The notes beneath the pieces were generated by a model that saw only the letters and a list, made by a program, of their open reading frames with translations, was not told where the DNA came from and did no database searches. Shown here piece by piece: positions 6,764 through 13,154 of a DNA stretch of 13,154 nt (positions are counted from its first letter, which is position 1; every line of letters begins with the position of its first letter). The position numbers were made by a program, and so were the translations under genes. Source of the DNA: Bacteroides sp. UBA7335 (lineage in GTDB: Bacteria; Bacteroidota; Bacteroidia; Bacteroidales; Bacteroidaceae). The stretch is from contig DKPL01000014.1 in assembly GCA_002471185.1 (NCBI GenBank), positions 1-13,154 on the forward strand, given 5' to 3'.

Positions 6764-7744
6764 TTAGATTGATAGCTCTCTTAATACGTTAACCAAGTCT
6801 TTCTTTATTGGTTTGTCGTTTTTGATGGCTTTACTAAATGGCACATAAACAATTTCATCGTTTTCAATACCAATCATTACATTGCGTTGATCTTCCATCA
6901 CTGCATCAATAGCAGCAGCGCCAAGTCGACTAGCTAAAATGCGATCGTGTGCAGTTGGGCTACCACCGCGCTGTAAGTGTCCTAAGATAGTAACACGTAC
7001 ATCATATTGTGGATATTCATTTTTTACACGTTCTGCATAGTGCATTGCTCCTCCTGTTAGTTCGCTTTCAGCTACAAGAACGATACTACTATTTTTTGAT
7101 TTACGAAATCCACTTTTGATAAACTCTTCTAATTGGTCAACTTCTGTACTGAACTCTGGGATAATTGCAGCTTCTGCACCTGATGCAATAGCTCCGTTCA
7201 ATGCTAAGAAACCGGCATCACGCCCCATTACTTCTACAAAGAATAGACGTTCGTGAGATGTAGCAGTATCACGTATTTTGTCAACTGCATCCAATATAGT
7301 ATTTAAAGCAGTATCGTAGCCTATTGTTGTATCTGTGCCAAACAAATCATTGTCGATAGTTCCGGGAAGACCAATACATGGTACATCAAATTCTTGTGCA
7401 AAAATGCGAGCTCCCGTTAATGAACCATCTCCTCCGATAATAACAAGTGCATCAATGCCTTCTTTTTTCATGTTGTCATGTGCCGTTTGTCTTCCCTCAT
7501 GAGTCATGAATTCTTGGCATCTAGCTGTTTTCAGAATAGTACCTCCTAATTGGATTATATTGCTGACATCTTGGCTCTTAAATTCTTTAATTTCTCCGGT
7601 AACTAAACCCTTATATCCTCTATAAATTCCTTTTACTTTCAGTCCGTTATAGATGGCTGCACGTGTCACAGCGCGAATGGCTGCGTTCATTCCCGGTGCA
7701 TCACCACCTGAGGTTAAAATACCTATACATTTAACTGTTCCCAT
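6764..7744 (-). CDS. pfkA: ATP-dependent 6-phosphofructokinase
   Basis: The enzyme phosphorylates fructose 6-phosphate to fructose 1,6-bisphosphate, the committing step of glycolysis. The 326-aa product has the length of bacterial PfkA. Motifs are 'ILTSGGDAPGMN' at 9-20, GGDGS at 104-108, the catalytic PGTIDND at 127-133 with D131 as the base, 'MGRDAGFLAL' for fructose 6-phosphate binding, and 'GHLQRGGSPTAHDR' near residue 250. Glycine in GGDGS, where pyrophosphate-dependent enzymes have aspartate (GGDDS), argues for ATP as phosphoryl donor. The ATG at 7744 is preferred to the TTG at 7774, because that TTG is part of the -7 box. The gene has its own promoter and terminator and is not part of the ispH cluster upstream. 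Many Bacteroidetes carry several PFK genes, so it may be one of a set. Confidence 0.96.
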   Translation of the reverse strand: MGTVKCIGILTSGGDAPGMNAAIRAVTRAAIYNGLKVKGIYRGYKGLVTGEIKEFKSQDVSNIIQLGGTILKTARCQEFMTHEGRQTAHDNMKKEGIDALVIIGGDGSLTGARIFAQEFDVPCIGLPGTIDNDLFGTDTTIGYDTALNTILDAVDKIRDTATSHERLFFVEVMGRDAGFLALNGAIASGAEAAIIPEFSTEVDQLEEFIKSGFRKSKNSSIVLVAESELTGGAMHYAERVKNEYPQYDVRVTILGHLQRGGSPTAHDRILASRLGAAAIDAVMEDQRNVMIGIENDEIVYVPFSKAIKNDKPIKKDLVNVLRELSI

Positions 7745-7771
7745 AACAATCTTTATTTGAGTTATTTGCTG

Positions 7772-7779
7772 CAAAGATA
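7772..7779 (-). promoter_or_regulatory. -7 element of the pfkA promoter
   Basis: On the minus strand this reads TATCTTTG, a perfect TAnnTTTG box. No TTTG is found at the expected -33 position about 20 bases upstream; that stretch is T-rich instead. Transcription should start near 7765, about 20 bases before the ATG at 7744. Confidence 0.7.
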
Positions 7780-7929
7780 TAAAAAAGTGTTATTAAAAAG
7801 ATGGCATTGCTAACAATCTAACATCAACTTTGATAAATAACGTTAAGACGTGCTTTCTTCAATAGTAATTTGTCATTTCGTTTACTTTGATACAACTTTA
7901 CAGCAACTTTAAGTCGTGGATACCTTCTT

Positions 7930-8796
7930 TTATTGCTTATTTAAATGGTCAATAATGGTTTCTTTTACTTGATCCATTAGCCATTTTGGAGTAGATGTTG
8001 CACCACATATTCCAATAGAATTAATATTAGATAATAAGTTTTTGTCTAGTTCGTCGGCGCTATCTATCAGATGTGAATTGGAATTTATTTTTAGACATTC
8101 GCTAAATAACATCTTACCATTTGAACTTTTTTTGCCACTAACAAAGAATATTAAGTCGTGTGTGGCTGCAAACTCCCGAAGGTTAGGCATTCGGTTAGCT
8201 ACCTGTCGGCAAATCGTGTCATAGTAATTGAATGATATATCGGGCGCAATATGCTTCTTGACATGTTCAATTATCTCTCCAAACTCATCAAGCGACTTGG
8301 TTGTTTGTGAGTATAGCGAAATCGATTTTGTTAAGTCTAGTTTGCTAACCTCTTCAACCTTTTCAATAACTATCGCTTTACCATCTGTTTGTCCTACTAG
8401 TCCTAATACCTCAGCATGACCTTTTAAACCGTAAATCACAATCTGTTTTTGACTGTTGTGAGTATGTTCTTGCTTAATGCGTTTTTGCAGACGAAGAACC
8501 ACAGGACACGTTGCGTCAATAATTTCAATGTTGTTTTCTTTAGCAATCTTATAGGTCTCGGGAGGCTCACCGTGTGCTCTAAGCAAAACTTTAGCATTGT
8601 GTAGCCGGGCAAACTCTTCGTGGTTGATGGTAATGAGCCCTAATTCTTTTAATCGATCTACCTCTCGGCTGTTGTGCACAATGTCTCCAAGACAGTATAA
8701 TTTTCCGCCTTTTGCAAGTTCCTCTTCTGCTTTGTTGATAGCAGTTACCACACCAAAGCAGAAGCCTGAATCTCTATCTGTCTCAACTTTTATCAT
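7930..8796 (-). CDS. ispH: 4-hydroxy-3-methylbut-2-enyl diphosphate reductase (IspH/LytB)
   Basis: IspH is a [4Fe-4S] enzyme. It makes IPP and DMAPP from HMBPP in the last step of the MEP isoprenoid pathway. The 288-aa product has the three cluster cysteines C13 ('GFCFGV'), C97 ('ATCPVV') and C196 ('TICRQV'). It also has the substrate-binding residues H41 ('IVHN'), H75 ('RAHGEPP'), H127 and E129 ('GHAEV'), a Thr in 'SQTT' (163-166), and S-S-N in 'GKKSSNG' (221-227). 'GATSTP' near the C-terminus completes the family pattern. The length is close to that of bare IspH, with no fused S1 domain. The ATG lies 4 bases after the cmk stop codon, so the gene is the last of the porQ-cmk-ispH unit. The polyprenyl synthase at 11350-12324 would use its products. 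Confidence 0.96.
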   Translation of the reverse strand: MIKVETDRDSGFCFGVVTAINKAEEELAKGGKLYCLGDIVHNSREVDRLKELGLITINHEEFARLHNAKVLLRAHGEPPETYKIAKENNIEIIDATCPVVLRLQKRIKQEHTHNSQKQIVIYGLKGHAEVLGLVGQTDGKAIVIEKVEEVSKLDLTKSISLYSQTTKSLDEFGEIIEHVKKHIAPDISFNYYDTICRQVANRMPNLREFAATHDLIFFVSGKKSSNGKMLFSECLKINSNSHLIDSADELDKNLLSNINSIGICGATSTPKWLMDQVKETIIDHLNKQ

Positions 8797-8800
8797 TTGG

Positions 8801-9490
8801 TTATGATTCTATAGTTCGGTTGAATTGTTCTAAGAGCCATTTCTTTTGCTCAGCAATAGTTAAATTGGAGTTATCTAATAAGATAGCGTCATCGGCTTTT
8901 CGTAGCGGACTGATTTCTCTATTTTGATCCAGATAATCACGCTGTTTTACATTCTCGAGGATTGCTTCGAAATCAGCTTTTTCACCTTTGGCAGCAAGCT
9001 CATCATATCGACGTTGAGCCCTAATCTCAGGTGATGCGGTAACAAAAATTTTAAGTTCAGCATTCGGAAATACAGTTGTGCCAATATCTCTACCATCCAT
9101 GACAATACCTTTTTCTTCTCCCATTTGTTGTTGTTGTTCTACCATTGCTGTACGTACAAAGTCGATGGCACTAACTAGGCTTACTTTTGATGAAACTTCC
9201 ATTGTGCGGATTTTATTTTCCACATTTTTTCCGTTTAGATAAGTGTCAGGTCTGCCTGTTTCAACATTTAGTTTAAACGAAATATGAATATCGTTGATGG
9301 CTGATTTCAGTTTTGTAAGATTAATCAGATCTCCATCGATAAGATTATTTTCAATACAATATAGAGTAACTGCACGATACATGGCTCCGCTATCAATGTA
9401 GATGTAGCCAATTTCGCGAGCTAAATCTTTAGCCATCGTGCTTTTTCCGCATGATGAAAAACCATCTATTGCAATTGTAATTTTCTTCAT
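8801..9490 (-). CDS. cmk: (d)CMP kinase
   Basis: Cytidylate kinase phosphorylates CMP and dCMP to their diphosphates with ATP in the cytosol. The 229-aa product has the P-loop GFSSCGKST at 10-18, 'DSGAMYRA' at 33-40 for the NMP-binding entrance, the insert characteristic of bacterial CMP kinases at about 60-100, and DGRDIGT at 132-138. It also has the lid arginines in 'RAQRRYDEL' (157-165) and the late 'RDYLDQNREISPL' and 'LLDNSN' motifs. All catalytic features are present. It lies 14 bases after porQ and 4 bases before ispH, so it should be transcribed from the porQ promoter. Confidence 0.96.
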   Translation of the reverse strand: MKKITIAIDGFSSCGKSTMAKDLAREIGYIYIDSGAMYRAVTLYCIENNLIDGDLINLTKLKSAINDIHISFKLNVETGRPDTYLNGKNVENKIRTMEVSSKVSLVSAIDFVRTAMVEQQQQMGEEKGIVMDGRDIGTTVFPNAELKIFVTASPEIRAQRRYDELAAKGEKADFEAILENVKQRDYLDQNREISPLRKADDAILLDNSNLTIAEQKKWLLEQFNRTIES

Positions 9491-9504
9491 TGTTGTGATA
9501 ATTA

Positions 9505-10443
9505 TTATAATGTCATTGATAAATTGAATAAAAATGATGAGGCACTAAGGTGATATTTTCCATATGAAGCTCCAAGCTTAAAACGCTTGATTTGTAAACC
9601 TGCTCCTGCTGTTAATCCTGCCCAATGGCTTGATCCTGCAATTTTCATCTCATCGCCTCGCTGAAAATTATACCCCAATGCCACGTAGAAGGTTTCTGTT
9701 GGTATAAAGTCCAAACCGATGGCACAGTGGTTTAAAAACTTAGAATTTTTCCAATCGGATAGATTATAAAGTGTGGCAGATATGCGGAAAGGTGCGTGAG
9801 CTAAACGTTTTGTGATTCCCACCTGTAAATTAATAGGGAGCTTCTCGTGCTGATCTTCAAAAGCTATAATCTGTCCTCCTAAGTTTCTGCATGCTACCGA
9901 AAATGAAAAATCTCTCTCTTGATCGTAGTAATTAACTCCTAAGTCTACTCCCATTGCAAATGAATTATAGTGAGCATATTTAGAATAAATTAGATTGGCT
10001 TTTACACCACCACTCCAATAATCGGACAAGTCATAGCTATATATACCACCAATGGCTATGTCTTTGGCTGAAAAACTTCCTAAGATAATATTTTCTTCAG
10101 TAACCTCCTTCATACTTCCATAGTCTACATATTGTGCCGTAAGTGCCCATGCCGACCGCTCGCCAAATAGTCGTGAGAAGGCAGCACTCGCCACTTTTAC
10201 TCCATCTATATAAAACATATAGTTGAAGTTAATGGTTTTATCTGCAACGCACGAAAGTAATGCGGGGTTTTGAACAGCCATTGTGATATCATCTTCAACC
10301 ACAGTTATATTTTCACCACCCAATGCTGCAGCGTGAGCCGAGAAGGGAAGCTTAAGAAACTGAAAAATAGAGTTATCCTCTTGTGCTTGTGATGTTCCTG
10401 CCCAAAAAATAAGTAGCAATATTAATATATTCTTTTTTAACAT
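9505..10443 (-). CDS. porQ: PorQ-like Bacteroidetes outer-membrane protein
   Basis: The 312-aa product has a Sec signal peptide (MLKKN, hydrophobic core 6-16, probable cleavage after A20 in 'SQA-QE'). It is then built of alternating amphipathic beta strands with many glycines and aromatics, as in the OmpP1/FadL-like or PorV/PorQ class of outer-membrane barrels. 'FLKLPFSAHAAALGG' at about 31-45 followed by 'MAVQNPALL' is the conserved N-terminal signature of PorQ/PorV proteins. The end 'SSFLFNLSMTL' fits a closing beta strand. In Porphyromonas, PorQ is a type IX secretion component. No other T9SS gene is present here, so its role in this organism is open. The ATG at 10443 is used because the alternative TTG at 10452 would lie only about 5 bases after the predicted transcription start. 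First gene of the porQ-cmk-ispH unit. Confidence 0.82.
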   Translation of the reverse strand: MLKKNILILLLIFWAGTSQAQEDNSIFQFLKLPFSAHAAALGGENITVVEDDITMAVQNPALLSCVADKTINFNYMFYIDGVKVASAAFSRLFGERSAWALTAQYVDYGSMKEVTEENIILGSFSAKDIAIGGIYSYDLSDYWSGGVKANLIYSKYAHYNSFAMGVDLGVNYYDQERDFSFSVACRNLGGQIIAFEDQHEKLPINLQVGITKRLAHAPFRISATLYNLSDWKNSKFLNHCAIGLDFIPTETFYVALGYNFQRGDEMKIAGSSHWAGLTAGAGLQIKRFKLGASYGKYHLSASSFLFNLSMTL

Positions 10444-10463
10444 TGTAATCAAAAAAAAGTGTT

Positions 10464-10471
10464 CAAATATA
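10464..10471 (-). promoter_or_regulatory. -7 element of the porQ-cmk-ispH promoter
   Basis: The minus strand reads TATATTTG, a perfect TAnnTTTG box, giving a start near 10457 and a leader of about 14 bases. No TTTG is seen at -33. The expected -33 region overlaps the -7 box of the divergent tonB promoter. Confidence 0.7.
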
Positions 10472-10493
10472 CGGTATTATAAAATAACTGCTT

Positions 10494-10501
10494 TATATTT
10501 G
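10494..10501 (+). promoter_or_regulatory. -7 element of the tonB promoter
   Basis: TATATTTG is a perfect TAnnTTTG box and the mirror image of the porQ box. The predicted start is near 10508, giving an unusually long leader of about 80 bases before the ATG at 10589. There is no recognisable -33 TTTG. Confidence 0.65.
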
Positions 10502-10542
10502 TAGCAGAAAAGCACGTGAAACTTAAAAGAATGTTCAGTAAC

Positions 10543-10563
10543 ACGTTCTTGATAAAAGAACGT
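10543..10563 (+). other. Hairpin in the tonB leader
   Basis: ACGTTCTT (10543-10550) pairs perfectly with AAGAACGT (10556-10563) around a 5-base loop. It sits in the predicted 5' untranslated region, 25 bases before the start codon, and no T tract follows. It may affect mRNA stability or be a dyad binding site. No riboswitch family is recognised. Confidence 0.45.
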
Positions 10564-10588
10564 ATTATTAATATTTATATTATATTTT

Positions 10589-11275
10589 ATGGAAGTTAAA
10601 AAATCACCCAAAGCAGACCTTGAAGGTAAGAAGACCACATGGCTGCTTGTTGGCTACGTGATTGTATTAGCATTCATGTTCGTGGCGTTCGAATGGACCG
10701 AGCGAGACAAGAAGATTGATACAAGCATGGCTTTAGTCGACATCGAATTTGAGGATGAGTTGATTCCGATTACGGAACAAGAGCAAAAAATTGAGGTTCC
10801 ACCTCCACCCGAAGTGCCACAGCAGGCTGAAGTGCTTGAAATTGTGGATGACAAAGCAGATGTGGAAGAAACAGTGATTGCTTCAAGTGAAGAAACAGGA
10901 CAAAAAGTAGAAGTAGTTTATGTACCTGTTGCGGTAGTTGAAGAGGAGCCTGAAGAAACTGAAATCTTTGACGTTGTAGAAAATATGCCAGAATTTCCTG
11001 GTGGTCAAGCTGCTTTAATGCAATTCTTGGCTAAAAATATTAAATATCCTACAATTGCTCAAGAAAATGGAACACAAGGACGCGTTATTATTCAGTTCGT
11101 TGTGAACAGAGACGGTACTATTGTGGATGCAAGAGTTGCTCGTGGAGTCGATCCTTATTTGGATAAAGAAGCACTACGTGTAGTAAACTCAATGCCAAAA
11201 TGGAAACCAGGTATGCAAAGAAACAAACCTGTACGTGTGAAATATACGGTTCCTGTAATGTTTAGATTGCAGTAA
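10589..11275 (+). CDS. tonB: Energy transducer TonB
   Basis: TonB carries proton-motive energy from the ExbB-ExbD complex to TonB-dependent outer-membrane transporters. The 228-aa product has a cytoplasmic N-terminus, one membrane anchor at about 18-34, a periplasmic linker at about 38-130, and a C-terminal TonB domain at about 131-228. That domain includes 'PEFPGGQAAL', 'YP..A.ENG.QG.V...F.V..DG' and 'MPKWKPG', and ends 'VPVMFRLQ'. The linker is strongly acidic: residues 51-128 hold 26 Asp/Glu and 3 Lys, with one short PPPP run at 71-74. E. coli TonB instead has long Pro-Glu and Pro-Lys repeats. The N-terminal layout is common in Bacteroidetes TonB proteins, which serve SusCD-type transporters. 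No exbB or exbD is adjacent, and the gene has its own promoter and terminator. Confidence 0.95.
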   Translation: MEVKKSPKADLEGKKTTWLLVGYVIVLAFMFVAFEWTERDKKIDTSMALVDIEFEDELIPITEQEQKIEVPPPPEVPQQAEVLEIVDDKADVEETVIASSEETGQKVEVVYVPVAVVEEEPEETEIFDVVENMPEFPGGQAALMQFLAKNIKYPTIAQENGTQGRVIIQFVVNRDGTIVDARVARGVDPYLDKEALRVVNSMPKWKPGMQRNKPVRVKYTVPVMFRLQ

Positions 11276-11294
11276 TCTTATATCATAATCAAAG

Positions 11295-11319
11295 AAGGCT
11301 GCATTATGCAGCCTTTTTT
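11295..11319 (+). terminator. Rho-independent terminator of tonB
   Basis: AAGGCTGCA (11295-11303) pairs with TGCAGCCTT (11307-11315) around a 3-base loop and runs into TTTTTT (11314-11319). It lies 20 bases after the tonB stop codon and separates tonB from the polyprenyl synthase unit. Confidence 0.93.
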
Positions 11320-11349
11320 ATTCTTCAAAATTTAAATTTTCAACTGTTA

Positions 11350-12324
11350 ATGTATACAGCTCCCCAATTACTCGAACAGATAAATAGTTATATTGCATCA
11401 CTTGCTTTTGCTCGTTTCCCAAAAGATTTGTATTCTCCTATTGAATATGAATTATCATTGGGTGGTAAACGAATACGCCCATTGTTCCTGATGATGGCTT
11501 ACAATTTATATAAAGAACAGGTTGAGTCGGTTTATTCGCAAGCAGTTGCAATTGAAATGTACCACAATTATACACTGCTTCATGATGACTTGATGGATCG
11601 ATCGGATATGCGTCGTGGTAAGCCAACTGTGCATAAGGTTTGGGGTGAAAATACAGCTATTCTTTCGGGCGATGCCATGTTAGTTTTGGCTTATCAATAT
11701 ATTGGTAAATGCGCAACAGAATACTTGAAGCCTGTTTTAGATCTTTTTAGTGCAACGGCACTTGAAATTTGTGAAGGTCAACAACTCGACATGGACTTCG
11801 AGAAAAGAATGGATGTTGAAGCAGATGAGTATATCGAGATGATTCGTTTGAAAACTGCAGTTTTATTGGCTGCAAGTTTTAAAATTGGAGCATTATTAGG
11901 AGGAGCAAGTCAGGCAGATATCGATAATTTCTATAAATTTGGCATTCAAATAGGGTTAGCGTTTCAACTTCAAGACGATTTGTTGGATGTTTACGGTAAT
12001 TCTGCTAATTTTGGAAAAAAAATAGGTGGTGATATCTTATGCAATAAGAAAACCTACCTTTTAATAAAAGCTTTCGAGCTGGCTGACCAAGATCAAAAAA
12101 CTGAGCTTCATAAATGGCTATCTGTTGAATCATGCAATGGTGATGAAAAAATAGCAGCCGTTACTGAGCTATACAACCAGATTGGTGTTAAGCAAGTGTG
12201 TGAACAAAAGATACAAGCATATTATGCCGAGGCTATGCGTAGCTTAGCTGATATTCAGGTTGCTGAAGCTAATAAGCAAGAGTTAATTAATACGATAAAA
12301 ACCTTAATAAATCGAGAAGTGTAA
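11350..12324 (+). CDS. Polyprenyl diphosphate synthase, short-chain (FPP/GGPP) type
   Basis: The enzyme condenses IPP onto allylic diphosphates to build linear trans-prenyl chains. The 324-aa product is all-helical and of family length. Motifs are GGKRIRP (38-44), the first Asp-rich motif DDLMD (79-83), 'MRRGKPT' (87-93), 'EGQQLD' near 142, K168-T169 in 'RLKTA', and the second Asp-rich motif DDLLD (209-213). The first motif has no two-residue insertion. Y74 occupies the fifth position before it and T75 the fourth. By the known chain-length rules this resembles type I GGPP synthases, with a bulky residue limiting chain length, rather than long-chain synthases for menaquinone side chains. Product length stays an inference. 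It leads a likely operon with the 235-aa protein and tatD. The promoter between the tonB terminator and this ATG is not clear; only a weak TAAATTTT at 11333-11340 is seen. Confidence 0.92.
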   Translation: MYTAPQLLEQINSYIASLAFARFPKDLYSPIEYELSLGGKRIRPLFLMMAYNLYKEQVESVYSQAVAIEMYHNYTLLHDDLMDRSDMRRGKPTVHKVWGENTAILSGDAMLVLAYQYIGKCATEYLKPVLDLFSATALEICEGQQLDMDFEKRMDVEADEYIEMIRLKTAVLLAASFKIGALLGGASQADIDNFYKFGIQIGLAFQLQDDLLDVYGNSANFGKKIGGDILCNKKTYLLIKAFELADQDQKTELHKWLSVESCNGDEKIAAVTELYNQIGVKQVCEQKIQAYYAEAMRSLADIQVAEANKQELINTIKTLINREV

Positions 12325-12330
12325 ATAGAG

Positions 12331-13038
12331 ATGCCTTATAGAAGATTGCCAAATACAGACCAAGCGCGCATCAGAGCATTAAAGGCTGCAACGGCCAAGG
12401 GTGATGTATGCGATGTAAAAGAGCTTCCTTTTACAATACATACTTTAGCTTTATCGCGTGATTTCTTAAAGCGTTTTGAGCTTGCGCATGTTTACTATAG
12501 CAGATGTTATGAAAATCAGATTAAAGATAGTGCTAAGCATCAGGCTAATGTGAAAATGGCAAGACTCTATTTATCTCACTTTATTCAGGTTTTAAACATG
12601 TGTATTGCTCGCTCTGAAATAAAGACCGAGATGAAAAAGTTGTATGGGCTTCCAATCGATTTGCAAAGTTTACCTGATTTGACGAGTGATTTGGCTATAT
12701 TAGAATGGGGTAAAAAGATTATTGAAGGTGAACGTCGTAGAGCTTCATTAGGTGGGATTCCTATCTACAACCCTACTATTGCTAAAGTCAAAGTGCACTA
12801 TGACCTTTTCAAAGAGAGCTACGAAAAACAGAAAGCCTTGCAGGCGCTGACTAATAAGAGTCTTGATGAATTGACTGCTATGCGCAAACGTGCAGACGAA
12901 CTCATTCTTGAGATTTGGAATGCAGTTGAAAGTAAATTTCAAAATATTACTGCTACTGATGACCGAATCGCAATTTGTAAAGAATACGGGTTGATTTATT
13001 ATTATCGTACCGGCGAAAAGCAGCCAGAACTAACTTAA
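12331..13038 (+). CDS. Conserved-looking protein of unknown function, 235 aa
   Basis: I do not recognise this family. The product is soluble, with no signal peptide or membrane segment, and predicted to be mostly helical. It begins with the basic, distinctive 'MPYRRLPNTDQARIRAL' (1-17). A helical region with many Tyr, His and Lys follows (about 40-105). Next comes a segment rich in Gly, Arg and Pro, 'GERRRASLGGIPIYNPT' (133-149), which looks like a conserved loop, and then charged helices with coiled-coil character (about 152-205). It starts 6 bases after the polyprenyl synthase stop codon and ends 4 bases before the tatD start, so the three genes are probably one operon. Codon use matches its neighbours and there is no sign of transfer. 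Full reading frame, tight spacing and normal composition argue that it is real. No function can be given. Confidence 0.85.
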   Translation: MPYRRLPNTDQARIRALKAATAKGDVCDVKELPFTIHTLALSRDFLKRFELAHVYYSRCYENQIKDSAKHQANVKMARLYLSHFIQVLNMCIARSEIKTEMKKLYGLPIDLQSLPDLTSDLAILEWGKKIIEGERRRASLGGIPIYNPTIAKVKVHYDLFKESYEKQKALQALTNKSLDELTAMRKRADELILEIWNAVESKFQNITATDDRIAICKEYGLIYYYRTGEKQPELT

Positions 13039-13042
13039 CTAT

Positions 13043-13154
13043 ATGCTTATTGATTCTCACTCACATCTTTTTTTAGAAGATTTTTCGCAAGATATAGCCT
13101 CAGTTATAAATCGTGCAAAAGAAGTAGGCGTTTCTCATATCTTTATGCCTAATA
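13043..13154 (+). CDS. tatD: TatD-family metal-dependent hydrolase, 5' end only
   Basis: Only the first 37 codons are present; the gene runs off the window. It starts MLIDSHSHLFLEDF, and H6-x-H8 in 'DSHSH' is the N-terminal metal-binding HxH of TatD DNases and related amidohydrolase-fold enzymes. 'VINRAKEVGVSHIFMPN' (21-37) continues the first beta/alpha unit; this Pro-Asn end is the usual position of the family's 'N..D' motif. TatD proteins act as 3'-5' exonucleases or DNases on damaged DNA. The ATG lies 4 bases after the preceding stop codon, consistent with co-transcription. Confidence 0.88.
   Translation, partial: MLIDSHSHLFLEDFSQDIASVINRAKEVGVSHIFMPN

Noticed and set aside
1..13154. Possible defence system, mobile element, CRISPR array, tRNA or phage remnant anywhere in the window.
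   Set aside because: No transposase, integrase, regularly spaced repeat, cloverleaf or defence-type domain was seen. Nearly all the coding capacity is recognisable core genes with uniform composition.

Overview
This window looks like chromosomal DNA of a member of the Bacteroidales, most probably Bacteroides or a close relative. The DNA is AT-rich. Its promoters carry the Bacteroidetes -7 box TAnnTTTG rather than an E. coli type -10, and there are almost no Shine-Dalgarno sequences. The gene content is also typical of the group: a DUF4827 lipoprotein, a PorQ-like protein, a Bacteroidetes-style TonB, and a NrnA-type DHH protein following comEC. I see no insertion sequence, phage gene, CRISPR array, tRNA or rRNA.

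Left block (1-6631, + strand): the 3' end of a sigma-70 family factor, a perfect 21-bp hairpin, a possible 56-aa protein with a C/C/H/C zinc-binding pattern, rpe (pentose phosphate pathway), comEC (DNA uptake channel) abutting it, a DHH phosphoesterase (nrnA-like), a DUF4827 lipoprotein with an FKBP-like C-terminus, and a phosphoglucosamine mutase (glmM). The block ends at a strong terminator that stands back to back with the terminator of the convergent pfkA.

Middle block (6764-10443, - strand): pfkA with its own promoter, preceded by the tight cluster porQ-cmk-ispH. Right block (10589-13154, + strand): tonB with its own terminator, then a polyprenyl diphosphate synthase, an unrecognised 235-aa protein and the start of a TatD-family nuclease, spaced 6 and 4 bases apart as in an operon. 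porQ and tonB diverge from overlapping promoters whose -7 boxes form a perfect inverted repeat.

Most of the window is core metabolism and envelope function: sugar phosphates (rpe, pfkA), UDP-GlcNAc precursor (glmM), isoprenoids (ispH, polyprenyl synthase), nucleotides (cmk, nrnA) and outer-membrane energy transduction (tonB). I do not see a clear undescribed system. The most useful leads are the 56-aa zinc-knuckle-like ORF, the FKBP-like reading of DUF4827, the unrecognised protein at 12331-13038, the PorQ homologue and the overlapping divergent promoters. At four loci a TTG that could be taken as a start lies in or beside the -7 box, and the true ATG is downstream. No stretch longer than 300 bases is without a gene, unless the 56-aa ORF is not real; in that case 145-556 holds only the hairpin and the rpe promoter.
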